Source: Lacihabitans sp. CS3-21
GTDB taxonomy: Bacteria; Bacteroidota; Bacteroidia; Cytophagales; Spirosomataceae
NCBI RefSeq assembly: GCF_024343675.1
Contig: NZ_RJUD01000009.1
Span: forward strand, 1 to 64,000
Direction of reading: 5' to 3'
DNA: 64,000 bases
Numbering within the stretch: position 1 is the stretch's first letter; every line of letters starts with the position of its first letter. A program made the translations under genes and the position numbers. Below, in pieces: positions 8,011 to 17,149 of this stretch. The notes under the pieces were generated by a model. The model saw only the letters and a program-made list of their open reading frames with translations. It was not told the DNA's origin and made no database searches.

Positions 8011-8811
8011 TCATTTGCAGTCAAAGCTGTAACTACATACTTCGACGCTTTTTTTACCATTTCTTACAGAAACGGTTTCGGATTGAATTGGTAATCCGCT
8101 ATTATTATACAAATAATCAATTTGGGTTTCTTGATCAACTTTTCCTTTGTCATTATAGACCTTTCCAGAAATCATGTTATTTTCTCCGAAATAAGAAAAG
8201 AAGTTGTTGGCGATGCCAACAAAGCCAAGAGCTGCTGTTTTGTAGACCTCAGGGTAAAACTGTTTTTTGGTATCGTATTTTTCGCCAGTGAATGCAAGTG
8301 TTTCAAGCTCATCATTGATTGAAGAATATACTTTCGATACATTGTCACTGGTGTATTCCAGGCGAGTTTTTCCAGATACTTTTCTACCAAATAATTCAAC
8401 GGTCGTTTTTATACTTGAAAGTTTGTTGTTTTCATTATAAACAAACTCATTGGTCATAAACTGTATACCATTTATCGAAACATTACTTTTAGAAATGATA
8501 TTGTCAGTTCCATAAACAAACTTAACGAGGTATTTTTCAGCAGAATTTTCAGTTGTTATCTCCATTGATTCTGCAAGGTTTTTGTTGTTGTATCGGAATA
8601 CTACAACTGTAGGAATGGAGTCTCTACTAAATACTCTGACCAATTTGCTGCCTACCCATTCGTAGTTTCTGATATTTCCTGTTGGTCCATCCATCGACAA
8701 TAACGGACACTTAGCATTTTGAGCAGACGGATCAGCTTTTTTCTTTTTACAAGAAAAATTCAAGGTAGAAAGAAATAAGATTGCGATAAAAAATATAAAA
8801 TTCTTTTTCAC
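8011..8811 (-). CDS. Hypothetical lipoprotein
   Basis: A 266-residue protein with a lipoprotein signal (hydrophobic stretch, then LNFSCKKKK with the lipobox cysteine at 21). The Lys-rich residues after the Cys and the lack of an acidic sorting signal do not settle which membrane it faces. The mature part is beta-rich with short Tyr-Asp and Tyr-Asn turn repeats (VYGTDN, EYTSDN, DYLYNN), like YD-repeat/DUF4595-type lipoproteins. It ends with a cysteine pair (VEVCSYSFDCK). No enzymatic motif is recognised. The 256 bases upstream to 9067 hold no gene that I can support. Confidence 0.75.
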   Translation of the reverse strand: MKKNFIFFIAILFLSTLNFSCKKKKADPSAQNAKCPLLSMDGPTGNIRNYEWVGSKLVRVFSRDSIPTVVVFRYNNKNLAESMEITTENSAEKYLVKFVYGTDNIISKSNVSINGIQFMTNEFVYNENNKLSSIKTTVELFGRKVSGKTRLEYTSDNVSKVYSSINDELETLAFTGEKYDTKKQFYPEVYKTAALGFVGIANNFFSYFGENNMISGKVYNDKGKVDQETQIDYLYNNSGLPIQSETVSVRNGKKSVEVCSYSFDCK

Positions 8812-9067
8812 GTAGGTAATTTTTATAGATACACTCGACAGTTCTGTTTAATGTATTACAAAAACTATACCACACCTTGTATATGATTAGAAACTTTAAT
8901 TGATTAGAAGGCTTTAGTGTAGGTGTAAGGTGTTGTTTATTAGGTATTTGAGTGGAGTTTCCTATTAGGACTTTTTTTGTTAAGAAAAAATCAAAGAATC
9001 ATTCCGATGAATGTGACTATTGGCTGTTTTTTGGATTTTTTTTTATTTTTCGGTAACAAATATGGTA

Positions 9068-10540
9068 TCACAATTTCCGTGCCATTATTTCAGAAGTGAT
9101 TTTTGCAGATGAAATCGCCAAAGGGATTCCTCCGCCTGGATGCACGCTTCCACCAACAAAGAAAAGATTTTTTATCTGATTCGAAAAGTTTGGATGTCGA
9201 AGAAAAGCTGCAAACTTATCATTTGAACTACTTCCATATAGGGATCCTTGACTGCTAGAGGTATTTAATTCTATTTTTAAAGGATCTAAGATACGTTCTG
9301 TAACTAAGTAAGCTTCTATATCTGTACCCAAAATTCTGTTTATTTTATTGATAACCGCCGCCCTTGTTTTTTTTGTAATGATATCCCAATCTTGACCAAT
9401 ATTTGAAGGTGCATTTATAAGCACAAACCAGTTTTCTCCACCAAATGGAGCGTCAGATGGAATTATCTTGCTGGTGATGTTAATGTAGATGGTTGGATCT
9501 TCATAGATGTTTTTTTCTTCAAACTGCCAGTCGAATTCAGTTTTGTAATCATCACTGAACAAAATATTATGCAAACCCAGCTCTTTAAATTCTTTTTTTA
9601 TTCCCCAATAAAAAATTAATCCCGATCCACTTTTCTCTTGATTCAAGATTTTTGTTGGAGGAGGTACTTTTGGCATCAACTTGCGGTAGGTAGGCGTTAC
9701 ATCCATGTTGCTCACAATAGCATCAAAAGCCATAATTTTTCCATCGACCAATCGCAGTGCTTTGGCATTTTTATTTTCCACTACAATTTCTTCTACTTTT
9801 GTGTTAAAATGAAATTTCACGCCTAAATCCAACGCAAGTTTGTACAATGAATCTGCAATCTGGTACATACCATTTTCAGGCAAAAAGGCTCCAATGTTGT
9901 ATTCCAAATGTGGGATAATGCTCATTGTGGCTGGAGTTTTATAAGGATTTGACCCATTGTAAGTTGCATATCGATCTAATAGTTGAATGGTTTTTGGATT
10001 AGAAAAAGATTGCTTATTTAAACCATGAAAAGTTCCGAATACGCCCATTTTAAATATATTCTTGTAGCCTTTAAAAGCTTCCAGGCTCAACCATGTTGAT
10101 AATTTATGAAGACTTTTATAAATGAAGAGCCCACTTAATACTTCATATTTAAAAGCACTTTCTTTAAGATATTGCAGAATGGTACCAGGTTTTTCATGCA
10201 GATTTTCTACTACATTTTTATCAAACTCATCATTTTGAGCGGGCACAATTAAGCGAGTTTGGTCTTCCCAGAAGTACCTACAAACCTCATCCAGTTTTTT
10301 ATATTTGAAATAATCACTGGGATTTTTATCAGCCAATACAAAAAGCTCATCTATCAGACTTGGTAACGTAAAAAGAGAAGGTCCGCCATCAAATCTATAA
10401 CCTTCGATACGGAACTCATTAAGTTTTCCGCCTGGATAAGCGTTCGATTCGAAAACTTCGACATCGTGTTTTAAAATAGCTAGTCGAATGGCCACGGCTA
10501 AACCTCCAGGACCACTACCAATCACTGCAATTTTCTTCAT
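9068..10540 (-). CDS. Carotenoid desaturase (CrtD/CrtI family)
   Basis: A 490-residue FAD-dependent carotenoid desaturase. The N-terminus has the dinucleotide-binding motif VIGSGPGGLAVAIRLA and the E-x-PGGK loop. FDGGPSLFTLPSLIDELF is conserved in phytoene-desaturase relatives, and the C-terminal signature GGSVHPGGGIPLAISSAK closes the FAD site. The GPSLFTLP-x-LIDELF wording is closer to what I know of 1-hydroxycarotenoid 3,4-desaturase (CrtD) than of CrtI, but that subdivision is tentative. No crtB, crtY or other carotenoid gene is adjacent. It acts at the inner membrane. Confidence 0.85.
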   Translation of the reverse strand: MKKIAVIGSGPGGLAVAIRLAILKHDVEVFESNAYPGGKLNEFRIEGYRFDGGPSLFTLPSLIDELFVLADKNPSDYFKYKKLDEVCRYFWEDQTRLIVPAQNDEFDKNVVENLHEKPGTILQYLKESAFKYEVLSGLFIYKSLHKLSTWLSLEAFKGYKNIFKMGVFGTFHGLNKQSFSNPKTIQLLDRYATYNGSNPYKTPATMSIIPHLEYNIGAFLPENGMYQIADSLYKLALDLGVKFHFNTKVEEIVVENKNAKALRLVDGKIMAFDAIVSNMDVTPTYRKLMPKVPPPTKILNQEKSGSGLIFYWGIKKEFKELGLHNILFSDDYKTEFDWQFEEKNIYEDPTIYINITSKIIPSDAPFGGENWFVLINAPSNIGQDWDIITKKTRAAVINKINRILGTDIEAYLVTERILDPLKIELNTSSSQGSLYGSSSNDKFAAFLRHPNFSNQIKNLFFVGGSVHPGGGIPLAISSAKITSEIMARKL

Positions 10541-10718
10541 TAACTTCTATTTTTCTTTAGAAAACCAAAGATGGGCAACATTGTTTTTAGATTAATTTTA
10601 TTCTTCATTTTTTTTAATTAATCGGATAAATATTAGGAATAGAGGGCGATTTTTAGAAACTTTTTGGGTAAATTGCAAAATATTTAGATAAACCAAATAA
10701 AGAATTTATTCTTATTCC

Positions 10719-11882
10719 ATGGCCAAAATTTTAGTAATTGATGACGAAAAAACTATCCGAGATGCCCTGAGAGACATACTTGAATATGAAGGCTATGATG
10801 TGGATGAAGCCAAAGACGGACAAGAAGGCTTAGACATGGTGCTGGCGAGTTTGTACGATGTGGCTTTGTGCGATATCAAAATGCCCAAAATGGATGGTTT
10901 GGACGTACTTCTAAAAGCAAAAGAAGAAGGCGTTATTACACAATTTGTGATGGTTTCGGCTTTCGGAAATGTCGAAAATGCAGTTGAAGCTACCAAAAGA
11001 GGAGCCTTCGACTTTATCACCAAGCCACCAGATTTGAATAGGCTTTTGGTAACCGTAAGAAATGCCATCGAGAAAAGTAACGACGTTGAGGTTATCAAAA
11101 CGCTCAAAAAGCGTGTCTATAAGCTCAATGAAATTGTGGGTGAATCTTTGTTGATTACAAAAGTGAAAGAGACAATTGATCGCGTAGCTCCAACCGAGGC
11201 TAGGATTTTGGTTACAGGACCAAACGGATCAGGTAAGGAGATGGTAGCCAAGCAGATACACGAAAAAAGCAATAGACTCAAAAAGCCCTTGGTTGAAGTT
11301 AACTGTGCCGCTATTCCGTCTGAATTAATTGAAAGTGAGCTTTTTGGGCATGAAAAAGGAGCCTTTACATCTGCTATCAAGCAAAGAATTGGTAAGTTTG
11401 AGCAAGCTGACAATGGTACTTTGTTCTTGGATGAAATTGGAGATATGAGCCTTTCTGCCCAAGCAAAAGTATTACGTGCCTTGCAAGAGCACAAAATTAC
11501 CAGAGTGGGCGGTGAGAAAGAAATTAAGATAAACGTAAGAATTATAGCCGCCACAAATAAAGACCTAAAAAAGGAGATTGCCGAAGGGAATTTCCGTGAA
11601 GACCTTTACCACAGGTTAAATGTAATTCCGATTTACGTGCCGCCTTTGGCAGAACGTCGCGATGATATTCCGTTATTGGCAGATAAATTTTTGGGAGATG
11701 TGGCCGAAGAATATGGAGACCAACCGAAAACGTTCTCTTCTGATGCTATGGATTACATGAAAAACCTTCCATGGACGGGTAATGTTCGTGAGTTACGCAA
11801 CGTTGTGGAACGTTTGGTAATCATGTGTGATTCGGTAATTAGTGTAGATGAGGTGAAACTTTATGCTGGTTTAGGTTTGTAA
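10719..11882 (+). CDS. NtrC-family response regulator without DNA-binding domain
   Basis: A 387-residue protein: receiver domain 1-120 (acidic pocket D8/D9, phosphoacceptor D52, K102), linker, then a sigma-54 AAA+ domain of about 135-375 (Walker A GPNGSGKE at 167-174, Walker B LFLDEIGD with D238/E239). Two oddities stand out. The sigma-54 contact loop reads GAFTSA (214-219) instead of GAFTGA, keeping the Thr. The protein also stops right after the AAA+ lid, without the Fis-type HTH that places typical ~450-residue NtrC proteins on enhancers. It may activate sigma-54 promoters from solution, or hetero-oligomerise with another regulator. The kinase partner is not nearby. Confidence 0.9.
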   Translation: MAKILVIDDEKTIRDALRDILEYEGYDVDEAKDGQEGLDMVLASLYDVALCDIKMPKMDGLDVLLKAKEEGVITQFVMVSAFGNVENAVEATKRGAFDFITKPPDLNRLLVTVRNAIEKSNDVEVIKTLKKRVYKLNEIVGESLLITKVKETIDRVAPTEARILVTGPNGSGKEMVAKQIHEKSNRLKKPLVEVNCAAIPSELIESELFGHEKGAFTSAIKQRIGKFEQADNGTLFLDEIGDMSLSAQAKVLRALQEHKITRVGGEKEIKINVRIIAATNKDLKKEIAEGNFREDLYHRLNVIPIYVPPLAERRDDIPLLADKFLGDVAEEYGDQPKTFSSDAMDYMKNLPWTGNVRELRNVVERLVIMCDSVISVDEVKLYAGLGL

Positions 11883-11903
11883 AAATATACTTTTATAAAT
11901 AAA

Positions 11904-11936
11904 TAAAAAAGAGTCGGAAGCGACTCTTTTTTTATT
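11904..11936. terminator. Bidirectional terminator between convergent genes
   Basis: GAGTCG (911-916 of the 11-kb block) and CGACTC (921-926) form a perfect 6-bp stem with a GAAG tetraloop, flanked by an A run on the left and a T run on the right. It can therefore end transcripts from both the regulator (stop 11882) and the glycosidase (stop 11938). Confidence 0.9.
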
Positions 11937-11937
11937 T

Positions 11938-14445
11938 CTAATACTTCAAAAAAATTGGCCCAAGAAGTCCAGAATCAACTGGTTTCCAGTTGGATGCATT
12001 GAAAGGTTTATATTGAATGTCCACAATGTTTATATCGTAAAACTTCTTCCAGTTCACTTTGTTCATATCTAAATATTTTATCTCATTGGCAGATAAATTT
12101 CTGACTTTAATTTTTATCTCATTATTGGTTTTCAATATAGCCTCAGGTATTTCTAAGTTATAAGGCAAACTCCAGGCAGTTCCTATTTTGGTATCGTTTA
12201 TCCATACCTCAGCTGTTTCTCTTACATCGCCTAATTGAATCTGAGCTGGTTTGTCAACGGCATTTTCTGGTAGGTTGAATGTTTTAGAATATTCTCCATA
12301 GCCATTGAAAAAACCAGCCAGAGAGTCAGCAAGTGTCCAAGATTGGAGATTTGTAAATTTTTGTGGATTTGGAATCTTAGGCCTTCCTTCGTTAAAAACC
12401 AATTTCCAGTCTTTGCTCAAGTCCTCAGAATGCCTATAATTTTGGATTTCGTAGGTACTTAGATTTTCTTTTTTGGAATTTGTAAAATATAGAAATATAC
12501 TCTCACCTGACTTTAGTTCAAGATTTATTTTCTTTATTCTTCCTGACTTTTTTATAGGAATCTCCAGCCATTTCTCTGACTTTGGATTATAGGTGTAGGT
12601 GTATTTAAAGTTGTTTTCGAAATTCAAATCGCCCTTTTCAAATATCTGGTGTTGATTGGCCACAAAGTACAATAGACCCTCATCATGATTTTTTCTTATA
12701 AAGTCCAAACCTTTTTCCTGAATGGTTTCTCTTTTTAGATTTTTAGTTTTCATTTTCAAAACTACCGATGAAGCAACCATTGATTTTAGACTTGCCAATT
12801 CCTTCTCAAAAGCTGGCTGATTTTCTTTTAAGTCGAGAAAGCCTGTAGTTTTCTTGGGAAGAGTTTTCTCAAATATTGAGCTAAATCCAACAGAATTTAA
12901 TTTCTTAATGGCTTTTAAAGTGCTAAGCGGCATGTATTCTATTTCGGGAATTACCAGCATCTTATAGTTTCCTTTGTTCAGCTTTAGTTCGGCCATTTGG
13001 CTAATTTGTAAATCCGATACGAAATCGAAAGTATAGCCTGCCGTTTCCAAATCATTCAGAAGTTTGCGGTACTTATCAGTAAAAATGCCATTTTTCTCAA
13101 TATTGTGCACATCCATCATATAAACTCCTTTTTTTGGTTGATGCCACAAATCTTGAATGGGAAAATAGACCAATACTTCATTGTCAGTTTTACTGTTTTG
13201 GAGCAGATTCTGACAGTTTTCTATATATTTATTGAGTAGTGGCAGTTCATTCCAAAAGTGCGAATTGAAATTGAAGTTGGTTGAGGCATAAAACATCCAG
13301 CCCGGCCATGGGGCATTTACAGGTGTGTAATTGGCTCCATGATAGAAAATGTGATTGACACCACCCAAGAACGACTCGTCAATGATGGGTTTTACTTGGG
13401 AAAGACTCACTTTGAAATGATTACCCAGCCAAGTGGCGGTTTCTGAACTAACGAGTTTTTTGCCAAAAACATTTGCTGGTGATGAAGCCAATTTGAGTAC
13501 CATTTTGTTCGGCTTGCCAAATTGCTTTTCGCTGTATTCGGGGTCTTGTCTGTAAAGTGGAATGTCAAAAGGTTTAGAACCAAAAAATTCGGTTTCAGGA
13601 ATTGAATTGGCTGCGTATAAATCCAAAACATTACCTGGAGAACCATGTGACTCATTTCTGCTGAGTTTGCCATATTTTTTTGCAAAAGCTGCGTAAGGTT
13701 GAGTGAATTCTTCCAAAAGCAACTCCGAAATGGTCAGTTGATAGTCAGAGTATATTTGTTTTTCCTCTTCTGTAAATGTCGTTTTGTTTTCAAAAATGTT
13801 GAGATGGTCTCCAAGTTCATAGCCACGTTTGCTTTTAAATTTTTCGAAAAAATTTTCCGTCCAATCTGCTCCATATACTTCGTAAGAATCATTATAAAAA
13901 GCTCGAATAGCAATGTTGTTTTTGGCAAAAACACTGTCGAACTTTGACAAGTAGTGTTCCACATTGGCTTTGTCGAAGTGATCCAATACCAAGCCCTCAG
14001 CTCCCGGAGCTGCTCTTTTAACTTGTTGTTTGGTGATTTTAGGTTTGAGAATAGGAAGTTGATCGGCTTCGTAAACTAGCTCAAAAGTTTTAGCTGCATG
14101 CTCGGGTTTTATATCGATTCCGCCAAAAGGCCAACCCGTGCCAAGCGTCATATCAATGCCTAAGTGAAGATTTTCAGCTTCTTTTACAGTATATTCAAGC
14201 ATTTCAAGCCACTTTGGGCTCAAGAAATGGATAAAATTTTGTTCTTCGCCTTTTACGCCATATATAGGAATAATGTGTAAACCGCCAAAACCAGCATCTG
14301 CATATTTTTGTAAGTTGGCTCTTAGGTCTGCTTTGTTAACAGCACTGCCTTGCCACCACCAATAAGCCCAAGGTTTGGCTGTATTTTGTGCAAATGTTTT
14401 TAAAGAAAAAAGGAATAGGATTAAGGCAAATCGTAAGACTTTCAT
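11938..14445 (-). CDS. Secreted GH106-like glycoside hydrolase
   Basis: An 835-residue exported protein (signal peptide 1-19, ending TFAQ). The N-terminal region (KPWAYWWWQGSAVNKADLRANL, then AGFGGLHIIPIYG, and DMTLGTGWPFGG) matches the pattern of family GH106 and related enzymes, whose known members are alpha-L-rhamnosidases. The C-terminal ~150 residues form a galactose-binding-like beta-sandwich (AEVWINDTKIGTAWSLPYN). The substrate is inferred by family only. At 835 residues it is somewhat shorter than most GH106 enzymes. It stands alone, without SusCD neighbours, and is predicted periplasmic. Confidence 0.78.
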   Translation of the reverse strand: MKVLRFALILFLFSLKTFAQNTAKPWAYWWWQGSAVNKADLRANLQKYADAGFGGLHIIPIYGVKGEEQNFIHFLSPKWLEMLEYTVKEAENLHLGIDMTLGTGWPFGGIDIKPEHAAKTFELVYEADQLPILKPKITKQQVKRAAPGAEGLVLDHFDKANVEHYLSKFDSVFAKNNIAIRAFYNDSYEVYGADWTENFFEKFKSKRGYELGDHLNIFENKTTFTEEEKQIYSDYQLTISELLLEEFTQPYAAFAKKYGKLSRNESHGSPGNVLDLYAANSIPETEFFGSKPFDIPLYRQDPEYSEKQFGKPNKMVLKLASSPANVFGKKLVSSETATWLGNHFKVSLSQVKPIIDESFLGGVNHIFYHGANYTPVNAPWPGWMFYASTNFNFNSHFWNELPLLNKYIENCQNLLQNSKTDNEVLVYFPIQDLWHQPKKGVYMMDVHNIEKNGIFTDKYRKLLNDLETAGYTFDFVSDLQISQMAELKLNKGNYKMLVIPEIEYMPLSTLKAIKKLNSVGFSSIFEKTLPKKTTGFLDLKENQPAFEKELASLKSMVASSVVLKMKTKNLKRETIQEKGLDFIRKNHDEGLLYFVANQHQIFEKGDLNFENNFKYTYTYNPKSEKWLEIPIKKSGRIKKINLELKSGESIFLYFTNSKKENLSTYEIQNYRHSEDLSKDWKLVFNEGRPKIPNPQKFTNLQSWTLADSLAGFFNGYGEYSKTFNLPENAVDKPAQIQLGDVRETAEVWINDTKIGTAWSLPYNLEIPEAILKTNNEIKIKVRNLSANEIKYLDMNKVNWKKFYDINIVDIQYKPFNASNWKPVDSGLLGPIFLKY

Positions 14446-14538
14446 TGGGATTGAATGGTTGAAACTGTAAATATAGAAAATGGATTTCTATTTACTGTTC
14501 TTTGGTGTCATGCTGCTGGAGGTTGTGCGGTATTTTTG

Positions 14539-14578
14539 GAACGCAGATGACACGGATTTGACTGATTTACACAGATGG
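14539..14578. repeat. Short degenerate internal repeat in the glycosidase-purM gap
   Basis: In the ~200-base gap between 14446 and 14647, the stretch from about 14539 to 14578 consists of alternating near-copies of the motifs ACGCAGATGACAC, GGATTTGAC and GATTTACACAGATG. Such GATTT/ACACAGAT mosaics turn up as intergenic repeats in many genomes. No ORF or hairpin of note is associated. Confidence 0.35.
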
Positions 14579-14647
14579 GTTAGAATTATTCATTTATTTA
14601 TATTCAAAAAACTAATGATTATCTGTTAAATCTCTTTTCAAAAAACC

Positions 14648-15820
14648 TCAATACTCAAACACCCCAAATTCACTAGAAATAGTCAATCTCTTAGCATCCG
14701 AAGCCTCCACTCTTCCCACAATCTGAGCAGGAATGCCGAAGCTTTCAGATATTTTGATAATTTCTTGGGCGTGTTCAGGTGAAAGATAGACTTCCAAACG
14801 GTGACCCATGTTGAAGACTTTGTACATCTCTGCCCAGGAAGTGCCAGATTGCTCTTGGATGAGTTTGAATAGAGGAGGTATCGGGAACAAGTTATCCTTC
14901 GTGATATGTACATTGTCCACAAAATGTAGGACTTTGGTCTGTGCTCCGCCGCTGCAATGCACCATGCCATCTATCTTGCCTTTGAGTTTAGTAAGTATTT
15001 CTTTTACCACTGGGGCATAAGTTCTGGTAGGAGAGAGTACAAGTTTGCCCACATTTACCATCAAGTCATCAGAAATTTGAACTTTGTCGGTCAATAATTT
15101 AGAGCCACTGTAAACCAACGAACTATGGATGTCTTGGTCATAGCTTTCTGGATATCTTTCGGCATAAATGCTGTCTAAAACATCATGACGTGCCGATGTC
15201 AGGCCATTACTGCCCATGCCGCCGTTGTATTCGGTTTCATAGGTAGCTTTGCCATATGATGCCAAACCCACAATCACATTTCCTGCTTTTATGTTGGTGT
15301 TGTCTATCACATCCGCTTTTTTCATGCGGGCTATTACGGTAGTGTTTACTGTTATGGTTCTTACCAAATCACCCACATCGGCGGTTTCGCCACCGGTGCT
15401 GTATATTTCTACGCCATTGTTGCGAAGCATAGAGAGCACCTCTTCGCCTCCATTGATGATTTCTGCCAAAACGTCGCCTGAAATTTTATTTTTATTTCTA
15501 TCTATCGACGACGACATCAAAATAGGACCAGTAGCACCTACACAAAGCAGGTCGTCGGTGTTCATGATGATGGAATCTTGGGCTATGCCTTTCCAAACTG
15601 ACAAATCGCCTGTTTCTTTCCAATACAAATACGCCAAAGATGTTTTTGTTCCGGCTCCGTCGGCATGCATGATGTTACAATATTCATCGTCGCCACCCAA
15701 AATATCAGGCGATATCTTACAAAAAGCTTTAGGAAAAAGGCCTTTATCAAGTTTTTCGATGGCTTTGTGAACATCTTCTTTGGAGGCAGATACACCTCTT
15801 TGCATGTAACGGTCAGACAT
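14648..15820 (-). CDS. purM: Phosphoribosylformylglycinamidine cyclo-ligase (AIR synthase)
   Basis: Purine biosynthesis step 5: FGAM + ATP gives aminoimidazole ribotide. The protein has 390 residues, in the long form usual for Bacteroidota. The active-site segments MHADGAGTKTSLAY, QDSIIMNTDDLLCVGA and GGETADVGDLVRT are intact, followed by the AIRS C-terminal domain (IDGMVHCSGGAQTKVL). The start is placed at the ATG at 15820 (MSDRYMQRGVSAS); the open frame extends to a TTG at 15844, which is less likely. No other pur gene is adjacent. The winged-helix regulator gene ends 62 bases upstream, so cotranscription with it is possible. Confidence 0.93.
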   Translation of the reverse strand: MSDRYMQRGVSASKEDVHKAIEKLDKGLFPKAFCKISPDILGGDDEYCNIMHADGAGTKTSLAYLYWKETGDLSVWKGIAQDSIIMNTDDLLCVGATGPILMSSSIDRNKNKISGDVLAEIINGGEEVLSMLRNNGVEIYSTGGETADVGDLVRTITVNTTVIARMKKADVIDNTNIKAGNVIVGLASYGKATYETEYNGGMGSNGLTSARHDVLDSIYAERYPESYDQDIHSSLVYSGSKLLTDKVQISDDLMVNVGKLVLSPTRTYAPVVKEILTKLKGKIDGMVHCSGGAQTKVLHFVDNVHITKDNLFPIPPLFKLIQEQSGTSWAEMYKVFNMGHRLEVYLSPEHAQEIIKISESFGIPAQIVGRVEASDAKRLTISSEFGVFEY

Positions 15821-15881
15821 AGTATAGCATTTTTGAAGATGCAATTTACGGCTTTTTGCCGTAAAAATGGAATTTTGGAGA

Positions 15882-16172
15882 CTAGGAGTTTTTGATAAAT
15901 TGCTCCAAAACGCTTAGGTGTTGCTCAAATGCTTTTCGTCCATCAGCTGTCACCGAATACAGTGTGTTGGGTTTACGGCCGATGAATTCTTTTTTTACCA
16001 GTAGATAACCGGCTTCTTCTAAGGCTTTTACGTGTGTGGCGAGGTTGCCGTCGGTCAGGTTTAACAGTTCCTTGAGCGAATTGAAATTCACAGACTCATT
16101 GACCATCAATACCGACATGATGCCCAGACGAGCTTTGCTCTCAAAAGTTTTATTGAACTGTTCTAAAATCAT
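15882..16172 (-). CDS. Small winged-helix transcriptional regulator
   Basis: A 96-residue protein made of one winged-helix DNA-binding domain. The recognition helix region is SLKELLNLTDGNLATHVKALEEAGYL and the wing is FIGRKPNTLYSVTADGRKAF. This is the ArsR/MarR-like family of single-domain regulators common in Bacteroidota. There are no metal-binding cysteines. Its start overlaps the stop of the membrane-protein gene upstream by 4 bases (ATGA), indicating translational coupling. The target is probably its own operon, as is usual for such pairs, but this is inferred. Confidence 0.85.
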   Translation of the reverse strand: MILEQFNKTFESKARLGIMSVLMVNESVNFNSLKELLNLTDGNLATHVKALEEAGYLLVKKEFIGRKPNTLYSVTADGRKAFEQHLSVLEQFIKNS

Positions 16173-16792
16173 TTATCGTACTTAAAATACATCAATCCGC
16201 CATACAAAATATGCAAAAGGCCGAAGCCAATCACCCAAAACAAAAATGTGTACCCTGTAAAAAAGATACTCAAAAGACCCAATGTTATTTCACAAATACC
16301 CAATGAGAAAACATCCCTTACCGAATAGTTGGAAGCGAAAATCAAGGCCAATCCGTAAAAAATTAACGTAGATGAGGCGGCCATCCACATGTTGTTTTGC
16401 TGCACCAAAGCCAGTGAATAAATGGCTCCAGCTATCAAAGGAATGGTCAAATTTATCAATAATTTCTTAGATAAATTGTTCCAAACTTTCTCATTGTTTC
16501 GTTTTGCTTTGCGAATTGTGAAATATATTCCACCAATCAAGGCTCCCAAAAGTGTAAGTAGGGCTATTTTGAAAACATAAAGCTTAAAATCGCCCTCTAA
16601 ATTGGCGGCATCTAGAATTCCTTGTGGATTACTATTTCCGGTGATTTCTACTTTTTTTGTATAAACCATAAAAGCCCCAAAAAGAGCTATTATTCCAGCC
16701 GAAATGCCAGACAATCCGCTTAAAGACAAAAACTTAGATGACCGCTCCATGAGCGTTCTTATTTCTTTTAGGTTTTCGAGGTGTTCGTTCAT
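16169..16792 (-). CDS. Hypothetical multi-pass membrane protein
   Basis: A 207-residue protein with a short hydrophilic N-terminus (MNEHLENLKEIRTLMERS) and about six hydrophobic segments (near residues 23-43, 71-91, 108-128, 133-148, 156-176 and 183-200). No family is recognised with certainty. The ATGA overlap with the downstream winged-helix gene, and the 3-base gap from dgkA upstream, make it the third gene of a four-gene operon. The membrane-protein/winged-helix pairing suggests a sensor-regulator or regulator-target unit, but no direct evidence shows which. Confidence 0.75.
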   Translation of the reverse strand: MNEHLENLKEIRTLMERSSKFLSLSGLSGISAGIIALFGAFMVYTKKVEITGNSNPQGILDAANLEGDFKLYVFKIALLTLLGALIGGIYFTIRKAKRNNEKVWNNLSKKLLINLTIPLIAGAIYSLALVQQNNMWMAASSTLIFYGLALIFASNYSVRDVFSLGICEITLGLLSIFFTGYTFLFWVIGFGLLHILYGGLMYFKYDK

Positions 16793-16795
16793 CTC

Positions 16796-17149
16796 TTAAA
16801 ATATTTTGGGTAAAAATACCATACATCCTACTATTGCGGCGGCTATTGCCAAAAACAAAACTCCGGCTGCTGCCATGTCTTTAACTTTGCCTATTATGGG
16901 GTCTTTTTTGGGTTCTACTCTGTCACAAAGTTTTTCTATAGCCGAATTAAATGCCTCTGCCGACCAAACCAATGCCATTGCAAAAATGATGATTATCCAT
17001 TCGTTTTTGTCGATTTTTAACCAATATCCAACAAAAATAACCAACAAAGTTGCTAAAAAATGAAATTGAGCGTTGTTTTCAAACCGCACCAAGTGTACCA
17101 TTCCTGCCAAAGCAAACTTAAAACTTCTAAGCATTTTTGATATTTTCAT
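16796..17149 (-). CDS. dgkA: Diacylglycerol kinase / undecaprenol kinase family protein
   Basis: A small integral-membrane kinase of 117 residues with three transmembrane helices. The family hallmarks are ENNAQFHFLA near the first helix, then the active-site helix WSAEAFNSAIEKLCDRV followed by KDMAAAGVL. Gram-negative DgkA recycles diacylglycerol; Gram-positive relatives phosphorylate undecaprenol. The substrate here is not decided. The start at 17149 (MKISKM) overlaps the end of the DUF1361 gene by 23 bases. A second candidate is the ATG at 17134 (overlap 8 bases). The open frame to 17191 is unlikely because it would overlap more. Confidence 0.88.
   Translation of the reverse strand: MKISKMLRSFKFALAGMVHLVRFENNAQFHFLATLLVIFVGYWLKIDKNEWIIIIFAMALVWSAEAFNSAIEKLCDRVEPKKDPIIGKVKDMAAAGVLFLAIAAAIVGCMVFLPKIF

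Noticed and set aside
15249-15770. 173-codon frame opposite purM
   Set aside because: Antisense shadow of a gene with complete AIR-synthase motifs.
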